From assembly GCF_014645195.1 (NCBI RefSeq), contig NZ_BMLK01000009.1:1-64000 (forward strand): DNA of 64,000 bases, written 5' to 3'. The translations under genes were made by a program, and so were the position numbers. The DNA is from Novosphingobium indicum. GTDB taxonomy: Bacteria > Pseudomonadota > Alphaproteobacteria > Sphingomonadales > Sphingomonadaceae. The notes beneath the pieces were generated by a model, which saw only the letters and a list, made by a program, of their open reading frames with translations, ran no database searches and was not told the DNA's origin. Within the stretch, counting starts at the first letter, position 1. Each line of letters opens with the position of its first letter. Shown here in pieces: positions 48,452 through 55,630 of this stretch.

Positions 48452-51008
48452 GGACACGTATCAGGTGGACCTGACCTCCTGCGATATCGAACCAATCCAC
48501 ATAATTGGCCGAATCCAAAGTTTCGGCTGGCTGGTATCTTTCTCGAGCGACTGGATCATCAACCACCTCTCGTTGAACTGCGAGCAGTTGTTCGGTAATC
48601 CCGTCGATGAGATGATCGGCCTGCCCGCGACCGAATTCCTCTCGCCCAGCACGCTGCACGACATCCGTTCGCGGCTGCAGCTGATGGCGGGATCGAATGC
48701 CGTCGAACGCCTGTTCGAGGTCGATCTGCTCGGCAACGGGAAGACATTCGATCTGGCCGTGCACCCCTCGGCGCGCTCGTTCATTCTCGAGATCGAACCC
48801 CACGAAGCCGGTCGTCGCCGCGACTATGTGTCGTATGTGCGACCGATGATCGACCGTCTGCGTCAGGCGGACAGCGTCGAGCAACTGTGCGCGAACGCTG
48901 CCCGTCATTTGCGCGGACTGACCGGGTTCGACCGCGTAATGGTCTATCGTTTTGAGGAAGACGGTGCAGGAGAAGTCATCGCCGAAAGCCTCAACGGCTC
49001 TGTCGACAGCTTCCAGGGCCTGCATTTTCCGGCCTCCGACATCCCCTCGCAAGCGCGCCGACTCTACGCCAAGAACATGCTGCGCATCATCACCGATGTG
49101 GATGATCCCACCGTCCCGATCTATCCGGCCAGCAGCCCGAATGGCGAGCCGCTGGATCTTTCGATGTCGGGACTACGCGCGGTATCGCCCATTCACATCG
49201 AGTATCTGCGCAACATGGGCGTAAAGGCCTCGATGTCCGTCTCGATCATGCGGCGCGGCAAGCTGTGGGGGCTCATGGCCTGCCACCATTATTCTCCACT
49301 GATCCTGTCCTATTCGGTCCGCACCGCAAGCGAACTCTTCGGTGAGTTCTTCGCGTATCTTCTGGAACAGCGGGAAACCGACTTCGCGCTGGAAATGCGC
49401 TCGCAATCCCTGCGGCTGCACGACGAGATCATGGCGCGTGTGGCGGGCGGCGGATCCCTTCTGGAAGAATTCAACGACTTCGCCGAGTCTATCGGCCGTG
49501 TCATCCCGTTCGACGGGATCGCCGGGTGGTTCGACGGGGAATTCGTGAGCCAGGGCTCAGCTCCCGAACGCGATCAATTCGCCAAACTGGCACGATTTCT
49601 CAACACGGCCGGTGCCAGCACAGTCTGGGCCACCGATAACCTCTCTGCCCTTTTCGCGCCGGCCGCGGAATGGAGTAACGGGGCTGCAGGCCTGCTGGCT
49701 CTGCCGGTCAGCCGCAGTCCCCGCGACTACATCGTCCTGTTTCGCAAGGAAGAAATTCGCGAAGTCAACTGGGCAGGCAATCCGGAAAAGAACATCGAAC
49801 TAGGCCCGAACGGCCCCCGCCTGACACCACGCAAGAGTTTTGAGTTGTGGAAGGAAGAGCGCAGCGGCTTTTCCAAGCCGTGGACGCTGGAAGAGACTTC
49901 CGCTGCTGAATCGCTGCGGGTAACGCTGCTTGAAGTGGTCCTGCGCCTTTCCGACGCAGCGAACCAGGAACGCGAGCAGGCCGGTCAGCAACAGGACATG
50001 CTGATTGCCGAACTCAATCACCGCGTTCGCAACATTCTCAATCTCATTCGCGGCCTGGTCTCGCAGAGCAAAGAAGGCGCCAAGACCATAGACGAGTTCG
50101 CCGAACTCGTCGGCAGCCGCATTCACGCCCTTGCCCGCGCGCACGATCAGGTAACTCGCAAGGATTGGTCGCCCTCCTCGCTTTACGAGCTGATCCGCAC
50201 GGAGACCGCCGCATACGCGAGCCATAGCGTCGATCGCGTAACGATCGATGGGCCCGATGCGCTGATCGCGCCCTCGGCATTCACAACGCTTGCGCTCGTC
50301 ATCCATGAGTTGATGACCAACTCGTGCAAATATGGTGCCCTTTCGGATTCCCGCGGCAGCGTGGCTGTCACGCTCGGTCGCAGCGACGATGGCGCGCTGG
50401 AAATCGACTGGCGCGAACATGGTGGACCCAAAGTCACACCGCCGACCAGACGCGGCTTCGGCTCGACCATCATCGAACGGACGATCCCACATGAACTGGG
50501 AGGCTCTGCGTCTGTGATCTACCCGGAAGACGGTTTACACGGCCTGTTCCTGATACCCGTCGATCATATCGCCTCGTTCGAAACGCCGAGTGCAGCACAG
50601 CGCGATATTTCCAACGATTCCCCCGAAGCCGAACTCATGCCGGACGCGGCCTCCGGCGTGGCACTGATCGTGGAAGACAATGTGATCATCGCCATGGAGA
50701 CCGAAGACGTCCTTCGCGGCTTCGGCTTCGAGGATTGCCGCGTCGCCGGATCAGTGAGTTCGGCGCTGGCCGTGATCGACGAGGCCCGGGTCGCATTCGC
50801 CATGCTGGACGTAAACCTCGGCAAGGACACCAGCGAACCGGTGGCCGGCAGGCTTCAGGAACTCTCGATCCCGTTCATCTTCGCCAGCGGCTATGGTGAC
50901 AGTTCGATGTGTGCGGAGCGTTTCGAGGGTGTGCCTGTGGTCACCAAACCCTACAATGAACGCGACATCCGCTCGGCAATCGCGAGGGTCATGCGCAGCC
51001 GCCGCTAA
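48444..51008 (+). CDS. bphP: Bacteriophytochrome HWE histidine kinase with C-terminal receiver
   Basis: 854 residues: PAS-GAF-PHY photosensory core, HWE kinase, receiver. Cys13 (SCDIEPIHIIG) is placed like the biliverdin-binding Cys of bacteriophytochromes; PASDIP (Asp199) is the chromophore-pocket motif. The kinase has the HWE-type phospho-His at 526 (ELNHRVRN) and WREHGG; the receiver has VEDN and Asp789 (LDVNLG). It should sense red/far-red light and signal by phosphotransfer. A ribosome site GAGGG precedes the ATG, which overlaps bphO by 8 nt. An 18-bp hairpin spans its stop. Confidence 0.93.
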   Translation: MAEDTYQVDLTSCDIEPIHIIGRIQSFGWLVSFSSDWIINHLSLNCEQLFGNPVDEMIGLPATEFLSPSTLHDIRSRLQLMAGSNAVERLFEVDLLGNGKTFDLAVHPSARSFILEIEPHEAGRRRDYVSYVRPMIDRLRQADSVEQLCANAARHLRGLTGFDRVMVYRFEEDGAGEVIAESLNGSVDSFQGLHFPASDIPSQARRLYAKNMLRIITDVDDPTVPIYPASSPNGEPLDLSMSGLRAVSPIHIEYLRNMGVKASMSVSIMRRGKLWGLMACHHYSPLILSYSVRTASELFGEFFAYLLEQRETDFALEMRSQSLRLHDEIMARVAGGGSLLEEFNDFAESIGRVIPFDGIAGWFDGEFVSQGSAPERDQFAKLARFLNTAGASTVWATDNLSALFAPAAEWSNGAAGLLALPVSRSPRDYIVLFRKEEIREVNWAGNPEKNIELGPNGPRLTPRKSFELWKEERSGFSKPWTLEETSAAESLRVTLLEVVLRLSDAANQEREQAGQQQDMLIAELNHRVRNILNLIRGLVSQSKEGAKTIDEFAELVGSRIHALARAHDQVTRKDWSPSSLYELIRTETAAYASHSVDRVTIDGPDALIAPSAFTTLALVIHELMTNSCKYGALSDSRGSVAVTLGRSDDGALEIDWREHGGPKVTPPTRRGFGSTIIERTIPHELGGSASVIYPEDGLHGLFLIPVDHIASFETPSAAQRDISNDSPEAELMPDAASGVALIVEDNVIIAMETEDVLRGFGFEDCRVAGSVSSALAVIDEARVAFAMLDVNLGKDTSEPVAGRLQELSIPFIFASGYGDSSMCAERFEGVPVVTKPYNERDIRSAIARVMRSRR

Positions 51009-51028
51009 CGGCGCATGCCCCTCGCGAT
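50979..51028 (+). repeat. Long inverted repeat spanning the phytochrome stop codon
   Basis: Two 18-nt arms (50979-50996 and 51011-51028) pair with one mismatch around a 14-nt loop that holds the TAA stop. No T run follows, so it is not a standard terminator; it may stabilise the bphO-bphP mRNA end or reduce readthrough to the hemerythrin gene. Confidence 0.7.
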
Positions 51029-51096
51029 CGTGCAACCATGGCCGGTTCTGCTCGTTTTATCGGTATATCCCAAACCGATCCAAGGAGCCGCCGACC

Positions 51097-51579
51097 ATGA
51101 CAGACGCAAAGATTTTCGAAGACCTCAAGAACGATCACGACAAGCATCGCAAGCTGCTCGAACAGCTTGGTGAAACGCAGGGGGACAGCCCCGAGCGCCG
51201 TGAACTCTTCGAGCAGCTTCGCAAGGAATTGCAGGCCCACGCCGCAGCAGAAGAAGAATCGCTTTACGCCACCATGCTGGCCTGCCCCGATCTGCGCGAC
51301 GAAGCACGTCATTCGGTCGCGGAGCACAAGGAAATCGACGACTTCCTCGCCGAACTGATCGAGACAGACATGAGCTCCAGCGCGTGGCTGACGAAATTCA
51401 AGGACATGCGTCACCGCTATCTTCATCACATCGATGAGGAAGAAGAAGAGATGTTTCCGACCGCGGCAAAGACGCTTTCCGACAAGGCCGAACAGCGGCT
51501 TGCCAAGGTCTTCGAGCAGCGCAAGCCCAGGGAACTGGCCAACGCGGAAGAGGACACCCCGGGCGACGAACGCGACTGA
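51097..51579 (+). CDS. Hemerythrin HHE-domain protein
   Basis: 160 residues from the ATG at 51097, with CAAGGAG upstream. The four-helix diiron pattern is visible: [26 protein letters not shown] and HRYLHHIDEEEEEMFP. Bacterial hemerythrins bind O2 or NO, or handle iron and peroxide. Strongly acidic tail (NAEEDTPGDERD). It follows the phytochrome by 88 nt and may be co-transcribed; I found no GSR motif of its own. Confidence 0.88.
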   Translation: MTDAKIFEDLKNDHDKHRKLLEQLGETQGDSPERRELFEQLRKELQAHAAAEEESLYATMLACPDLRDEARHSVAEHKEIDDFLAELIETDMSSSAWLTKFKDMRHRYLHHIDEEEEEMFPTAAKTLSDKAEQRLAKVFEQRKPRELANAEEDTPGDERD

Positions 51580-51593
51580 GCCATGCGACTGGC

Positions 51594-51624
51594 CGTTCCC
51601 CGCAACCGGCAAAAGCGGGGAACG
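51594..51624. repeat. Hairpin overlapping the stress-protein promoter
   Basis: CGTTCCCCGC (51594-51603) and GCGGGGAACG (51615-51624) form a perfect 10-bp stem just after the hemerythrin gene. The right arm contains the GGAAC of the promoter for the next gene. No T run. Confidence 0.6.
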
Positions 51625-51643
51625 TGCCGGTGGCGCACGCGTT
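51619..51643 (+). promoter_or_regulatory. Candidate EcfG-type promoter of the flavin-binding stress protein
   Basis: Plus strand GGAAC (51619-51623), 17 nt, GTT (51641-51643), with CGTT at the -10, the full consensus GGAAC-N16-CGTT. It lies 33 nt upstream of the GTG start. Confidence 0.68.
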
Positions 51644-51675
51644 GATTCCACAAGAACTCAATCAGGAGAATTATT

Positions 51676-52155
51676 GTGGCAACCAACTCTATGGACATCG
51701 ACATCCGCGAGACCTTCTGGAAGTCGTTCCAGACCAGCCCTTTCATCATGATGCGCCTCAACGGGTCGAGCAGCCATGCCGAACCCATGACCGCGCAACT
51801 CGACAAGAGCGCCCATCACGCGATCTGGTTTTTCTGCAAGCGCGACAACCGGATCGCCAGCGGCGGCAAGGCAATGGGCCAGGTCATGACCAAGGGGCAC
51901 GACGTCTTTGCGTGCATCGACGGTACCCTCGTCGAGGAAACCGATCCGGCGCTGCGCGAACAGCACTGGAGCAATGCCGTCGAAGCCTGGTTCCCCAATG
52001 GCAAGGCAGACCCTTCGGTGATGATGCTGCGCCTCGACATCGAGGATGGCGAAGTCTGGACTGCGGAACTGGGCCTGAAGGGTGCCTACAAGCTGATGAC
52101 CGGCAAGACGATCCATCCGGACGAAGCCGGTGAGCACGCCGTCGGCGCTGTCTGA
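51676..52155 (+). CDS. Pyridoxamine 5'-phosphate oxidase-fold general stress protein
   Basis: 159 residues from a GTG with AGGAG seven nt upstream. The flavin-binding split barrel is seen in FIMMRLNG, HHAIWFFCKRDNRI and WTAELGLKGAYKLMTGKTIHPDE. This matches the general stress protein 26 (PPOX-like) family, probably FMN-binding, of unclear reaction. A canonical GSR promoter lies just upstream. Terminated by the hairpin at 52177. Confidence 0.85.
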   Translation: MATNSMDIDIRETFWKSFQTSPFIMMRLNGSSSHAEPMTAQLDKSAHHAIWFFCKRDNRIASGGKAMGQVMTKGHDVFACIDGTLVEETDPALREQHWSNAVEAWFPNGKADPSVMMLRLDIEDGEVWTAELGLKGAYKLMTGKTIHPDEAGEHAVGAV

Positions 52156-52176
52156 TCCCGCTGCCGCTGCAAACGG

Positions 52177-52219
52177 AAAAAGGAGCCACAAAGCTCAAGC
52201 TTTGCGGCCCCTTTTTTTC
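52177..52219. terminator. Convergent terminator
   Basis: Imperfect long stem (AAAAGG..GCC..CAAAGCT with AGCTTTG..GGCC.CCTTTT) ending in seven T on the plus strand. It ends the flavin-binding stress gene and faces the small membrane protein gene. Confidence 0.8.
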
Positions 52220-52247
52220 CTTGTTGCAGCGCGGGCCCGTTACCTAT

Positions 52248-52520
52248 TTATGCGGATGGTCTTCGATCTCTGCGCGAAAGAAGATAGCGCCAGACGCCGA
52301 CACAGTTGATGACGAAAAGGATAAGGTTCTGCGCGCCAATCCCTTCGGCATCTTCATCCAGAAAGCCCCAGCCGATCAGTGCCAGCGAACTTGTGACAAA
52401 GATCACGAAACCCCAGCCAGTCCACCGGCGGCCGAGGTCGAGCGACACGACAAGCGCCGCCACGGCACCTGCGCCTGCTCCATAATATTGCAGGGATTGT
52501 AGGACGACATCACTCGCCAC
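52248..52520 (-). CDS. Small membrane protein of the sigma-receiver operon
   Basis: 90 residues with about three hydrophobic helices (GAVAALVVSLDLG, GFVIFVTSSLALIGWGF, NLILFVINCVGVWRYLL) and a basic tail. I do not recognise a named family with confidence. It lies 27 nt after the stand-alone receiver gene and probably belongs to the operon of the EcfG-type sigma factor, so a role in envelope stress or signalling is possible. Confidence 0.65.
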   Translation of the reverse strand: MASDVVLQSLQYYGAGAGAVAALVVSLDLGRRWTGWGFVIFVTSSLALIGWGFLDEDAEGIGAQNLILFVINCVGVWRYLLSRRDRRPSA

Positions 52521-52547
52521 GCCGATCGTTCCCTTCGTGTAAGACGG

Positions 52548-52967
52548 TCACGCCGAGCGAAGCGGTTCCAGGTCGGCCGGGCGGTGCGTATCCGGACACC
52601 CCGCCAGGGCATAGGCGATGGCGCCCAAGATGGCCTGGCGGGTGAACGGTTTCTGGAGAACGCCTATCGCCGTCGGGGCAGGCGCCCCGATCTGATTGGG
52701 ATTGGCGGTCACATAAATGACGCGTGAACCGTACTTAAGAGCGATCTGGCGCGCGACCTCCGGGCCGGTCAGGCCGTCCCGCAGGTTGAGGTCGATCAGC
52801 GCCACATCGGGGGCGTCCGCGAGCTTGGCCAGCGAGGCCGAATCCGGCACCGTGCCAACGACGGCATGGCCGCCATCTTGGAGAATATCTTCCAGCTGCA
52901 GCGCAACCAGGAATTCGTCCTCGACTATAAGGACCTTTCCAGAGCTAGCTACTGTCGCGGCACCCAC
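52548..52967 (-). CDS. Single-domain response regulator
   Basis: 139 residues, a receiver only: VEDE acidic pocket, phospho-Asp at 59 (ALIDLNLRDG), Thr in YVTANP, Lys106 (LQKPF). No output domain. In sphingomonads a single-domain receiver (SdrG) takes part in GSR phosphosignalling; this protein could do likewise, though its YVTANP is not the FATGUY motif. It starts 23 nt after the sigma factor gene, same strand. Confidence 0.85.
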   Translation of the reverse strand: MGAATVASSGKVLIVEDEFLVALQLEDILQDGGHAVVGTVPDSASLAKLADAPDVALIDLNLRDGLTGPEVARQIALKYGSRVIYVTANPNQIGAPAPTAIGVLQKPFTRQAILGAIAYALAGCPDTHRPADLEPLRSA

Positions 52968-52990
52968 GGCAATTGTATCCTTATATTGTG

Positions 52991-53641
52991 TCAGGCGGCA
53001 ACGCGGCCGTTTTCATCGACATTGGCGATCTTTTCCAGTTCGGCAAAGAATGCATCAATCGCCTCGCCCTTGAGGACGAAATTGTGGCGGAAGTCGGGCA
53101 GCTGACCGGACTCGATCACATTCGCCAGCATGGCGCGAGCACGACAGATGCGGCTCTTCACAGTGCCCAGGGCGATACCGCAGATCTGGGCGATCTCGTC
53201 GTAGGAGAGATTGCCCGCAGCGACGAGCACCAGAGCCTCGCGATAGCTTTCGGGAATGGCCGAAAGCGCACGGATAACGTCTGCAAGGTCAATGGCACTT
53301 TCCTGGCTTGCCTCGGCGCACAGGATGCGCTCGGCGGCCACTTCATCGTACTCGCCATGAAAGCGCGCGCGCCGTGCCTCGCTGTAGAAGTGGTTGCGAA
53401 GAATAGTGAAGGTCCAGGCCTTGAAGTTAGTGCCTGCAGCGTACCGTTCGCGAGCAGCCCACGCGCGAAGCATGGCTTCCTGCGCCAGATCATCAGCGCG
53501 GTCGCGATCACCGCAAAGTCCTCTGGCGAATGCACGCAGGTGTGGAGCAACGTCGGCAAGAGCCTGCTTGAACTTGCGATCACTCAGCGCCTTATGCGGC
53601 GCCTTTTCAGTCTCGGTTCCGGCGTCAGTTGCTACGGTCAT
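52991..53641 (-). CDS. EcfG-type ECF sigma factor (first copy)
   Basis: 216 residues. Region 2 (LRAFARGLCGDRDRADDLAQEAMLRAW, then KAWTFTILRNHFYSEARR) and region 4 (LSYDEIAQICGIALGTVKSRICRAR) follow EcfG closely, and the protein is a clear paralogue of the sigma factor at 57715. It has a longer C-terminus (about 40 residues). A GGAGG ribosome site supports this ATG; an upstream out-of-frame ATG overlaps it. A GSR promoter about 300 nt upstream suggests self-activation. Its anti-sigma factor is not adjacent. Confidence 0.85.
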   Translation of the reverse strand: MTVATDAGTETEKAPHKALSDRKFKQALADVAPHLRAFARGLCGDRDRADDLAQEAMLRAWAARERYAAGTNFKAWTFTILRNHFYSEARRARFHGEYDEVAAERILCAEASQESAIDLADVIRALSAIPESYREALVLVAAGNLSYDEIAQICGIALGTVKSRICRARAMLANVIESGQLPDFRHNFVLKGEAIDAFFAELEKIANVDENGRVAA

Positions 53642-53844
53642 GCCATGCCCTCCTAGTTAACCAGTCGTCGAGCTAACGCGACCCGGTCGAAAAAAGTTCC
53701 CCAAAATCGGGAAAAATGTGCGCCACGCCCGCCAACAAGATGCTTGAAACGCACAGAAAACCTTGCCTCACCGGGCACTTGAAAATTTCCAATGGATGAA
53801 AAAAATTTTGTGCTCGGCAGGAACAAGTGTGCTCCAGAAACTTT

Positions 53845-53880
53845 GAGGCCTCCGTCCGCTCTTTTGCGGACGGAGGCCTC
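53845..53880. repeat. Perfect 15-bp inverted repeat in the sigma-factor leader
   Basis: GAGGCCTCCGTCCGC (53845-53859) and its complement (53866-53880) pair perfectly around a TCTTTT loop. No T run follows on either strand, so not a normal terminator. It lies within the predicted leader of the sigma factor mRNA. Confidence 0.75.
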
Positions 53881-53904
53881 CGGGATCGGGTCACCACCGG
53901 TTGC

Positions 53905-53920
53905 GGGGGGGGGTGGGGGG
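53905..53920. repeat. G-run
   Basis: Nine G, one T, six G on the plus strand, just downstream (minus strand) of the candidate promoter. Such runs are also prone to sequencing error. Confidence 0.8.
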
Positions 53921-53941
53921 AGCCAGTGGTGATATGGAGCA

Positions 53942-53967
53942 AACGTGACATGTACGGATTTGGTTCC
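53942..53967 (-). promoter_or_regulatory. Candidate EcfG-type promoter of the sigma-receiver operon
   Basis: Minus strand GGAACC (53967-53962), 16 nt, CGTT (53945-53942), i.e. GGAAC-N17-CGTT. Transcript would start near 53935 and carry a leader of about 290 nt before the sigma gene. Confidence 0.6.
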
Positions 53968-54106
53968 CGAAAACGCGATGCGACCGAAAAAATTTTACAG
54001 TTGCCCTATTCCCCTGCCAGAGTCAGACCCCTGTGTCTGGGTGAAGGCAGAATGCGTCACACGCAAAGCGCGAAATAAACTGACCCTAAAGTCTTGAGGA
54101 AATTCG

Positions 54107-54904
54107 ATGTCCGTCTCCGATCAGATCGCTGTCCAGTTACCGTATCTGCGCCGTTACGCGCGCGCCCTGACAGGGTCGCAGACCTCCGGTGACACTTACG
54201 TGCGCGCCACTCTTGAAGCCGCGCTTGCCGATCAGATGCTTCGCGAGGAAATCGCCGGCAGCCGCGCGGCACTCTATGCCGCCTTCACGAAGATCTGGGC
54301 CACCGGGCACGTGGAAGAACCGACCGCTGAACTGCACAGCAGCAGCGCGCATGAGCAGGCTGCAAACACGCGCCTCGCCACCATCGCGCCGACCCATCGC
54401 CAGGCCCTGCTGCTCACGACGGTGGAAGAATTCGCCCGCGAGGAAGCCGCACAGATTCTTGGCGTCACGCTGGAAGAAGTGGATGTGCTGATCGCGCAGG
54501 CCGTCCGTGAAATCGAAGGCGAAAGCCGGACCAGCGTGCTGATCATCGAGGACGAGCCGCTCATCTCGATGCAGCTCGAAGGCCTCGTGTCCGATCTCGG
54601 GCATGAGGTTGTCGGCACCGCTGCCACGCACAAGCAAGCCGTCGAGATTTTCGAGCGGTCGCCAGCTGGCCTCGTCCTTGCCGACATTCAGCTGGCCGAT
54701 GGCAGTTCGGGCATCGATGCGGTCGAAGACCTGCTCAAGTTCGGCGATGTACCGGTGATCTTCGTGACCGCCTACCCGGAACGCCTGCTGACGGGCGAAC
54801 GGCCGGAACCGACCTATCTGGTGACCAAGCCGTTTCAGGAAACGACGGTCCGCGCCGCCATCAGTCAGGCGCTGTTTTTCGGATCGAGCCGTCCGATGGA
54901 CTGA
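54107..54904 (+). CDS. phyR: PhyR, general stress response regulator
   Basis: 265 residues. The N-terminal half imitates an EcfG sigma factor (LPYLRRYARALTGSQ; RQALLLTTVEEFAREEAAQILGVTLEEVD) but lacks a real DNA-reading region 4; the C-terminal half is a receiver with VIIEDEP, Asp193 (LADIQLADG), FVTAYPE and VTKPF. Known mechanism: phospho-PhyR binds the anti-sigma NepR and frees EcfG. A TTGAGGA ribosome site lies upstream. I found no GSR motif for it. It diverges from the sigma-receiver operon. Confidence 0.95.
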   Translation: MSVSDQIAVQLPYLRRYARALTGSQTSGDTYVRATLEAALADQMLREEIAGSRAALYAAFTKIWATGHVEEPTAELHSSSAHEQAANTRLATIAPTHRQALLLTTVEEFAREEAAQILGVTLEEVDVLIAQAVREIEGESRTSVLIIEDEPLISMQLEGLVSDLGHEVVGTAATHKQAVEIFERSPAGLVLADIQLADGSSGIDAVEDLLKFGDVPVIFVTAYPERLLTGERPEPTYLVTKPFQETTVRAAISQALFFGSSRPMD

Positions 54905-54940
54905 TCGCCTTCGGCGAACATCATTTCAATGAGGTACGCG

Positions 54941-54974
54941 GAAGCCCTCGGCGTCACATGACGCCGAGGGCTTC
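54941..54974. terminator. Perfect 16-bp inverted repeat between phyR and a convergent gene
   Basis: GAAGCCCTCGGCGTCA (54941-54956) and its complement (54959-54974) with a 2-nt centre. It overlaps the end of the convergent 136-residue gene, whose stop codon lies inside. No T run on either side; probably a shared transcript end or stabiliser. Confidence 0.65.
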
Positions 54975-55364
54975 GTGATAATGGTCCACAATGGAAAGCG
55001 CGAGCGCGCCTACCAGTGCCAAGGCAAACGTGCTGCCGGTGGAGGTCGACTCGCCATACTGCCCTCCCAGACGGACAGTCGCGAGGTGGCGCCCTTCTCC
55101 GGGAGAAGACGTCATCATGCGCGCGTCGCTGGGCAACAGGCGTAGAGCTGCGGATTCGAACGCTCCCATGGAGACGCTACGCATGACGTCCGCCTCCATT
55201 TCCGGCGACATGTGCTCGCCATCCAAACCTTCGGGCCGCATGCGCATCAGCACACCCATAGCCCGGACATGACCGGCTTGGGCATCTGCGCTGGCGGCCG
55301 TAGACGACAACGCCAGGTTGTCGACCTCGGTGAGCCATTCATCGATGCAACGGACTGATGCCAT
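54954..55364 (-). CDS. Uncharacterised 136-residue protein beside phyR
   Basis: 136 residues: a soluble N-terminal three quarters with acidic, helical character (DEWLTEVDNLAL) and one hydrophobic segment at the C-terminus (TFALALVGALALSIVDHY), suggesting a tail-anchored membrane protein. No family recognised. It is convergent with phyR and lies between phyR and the CHASE kinase. The ribosome site is weak (AAAGG very close). Codon use looks normal. Confidence 0.55.
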   Translation of the reverse strand: MASVRCIDEWLTEVDNLALSSTAASADAQAGHVRAMGVLMRMRPEGLDGEHMSPEMEADVMRSVSMGAFESAALRLLPSDARMMTSSPGEGRHLATVRLGGQYGESTSTGSTFALALVGALALSIVDHYHEALGVM

Positions 55365-55630
55365 GGGCCTTTTTCACTCCTGGTCGCTTCAATCTGAAAA
55401 ATCGCCCCCGCAGCCCCGTTATCGCATTGCACCACTTCCAAGGCGCAAACCAAGGTTGGGTATTTATACTTATTTTGAAAGTGCACTGCCGGCTGACCTC
55501 AGACCAATCCGGTCTGAGCCCCGATCCGGTTTGTGGCTTGAGTGCCACCGGCGACCACTGCCACAGGGCAGAACGGCGGCACCGCGATGCGATGCTCTTC
55601 TCTAGTACGGCGGCTTGCGAAGAATCTTCA
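55365..55630. other. Intergenic region between unknown gene and kinase
   Basis: 266 nt without a credible gene; somewhat AT-rich around 55440-55490. It contains the end of the CHASE kinase gene's transcript and the upstream region of the unknown gene. No GGAAC-N17-GTT was found here on either strand. Confidence 0.4.

Noticed and set aside
53820..53850. GGAAC at 53820 as an EcfG promoter for phyR
   Set aside because: No GTT at the required 17-18 nt; the sequence there is TTTG.
53905..53920. G-run as a functional G-quadruplex
   Set aside because: Only two G tracts separated by one T; it lacks four separate tracts, and homopolymer error is possible.
53673..53951. Minus-strand open frame as a possible second NepR before the sigma factor
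   Set aside because: No NepR helices or PLP linker; it includes the 15-bp hairpin and the C-run and has no ribosome site.
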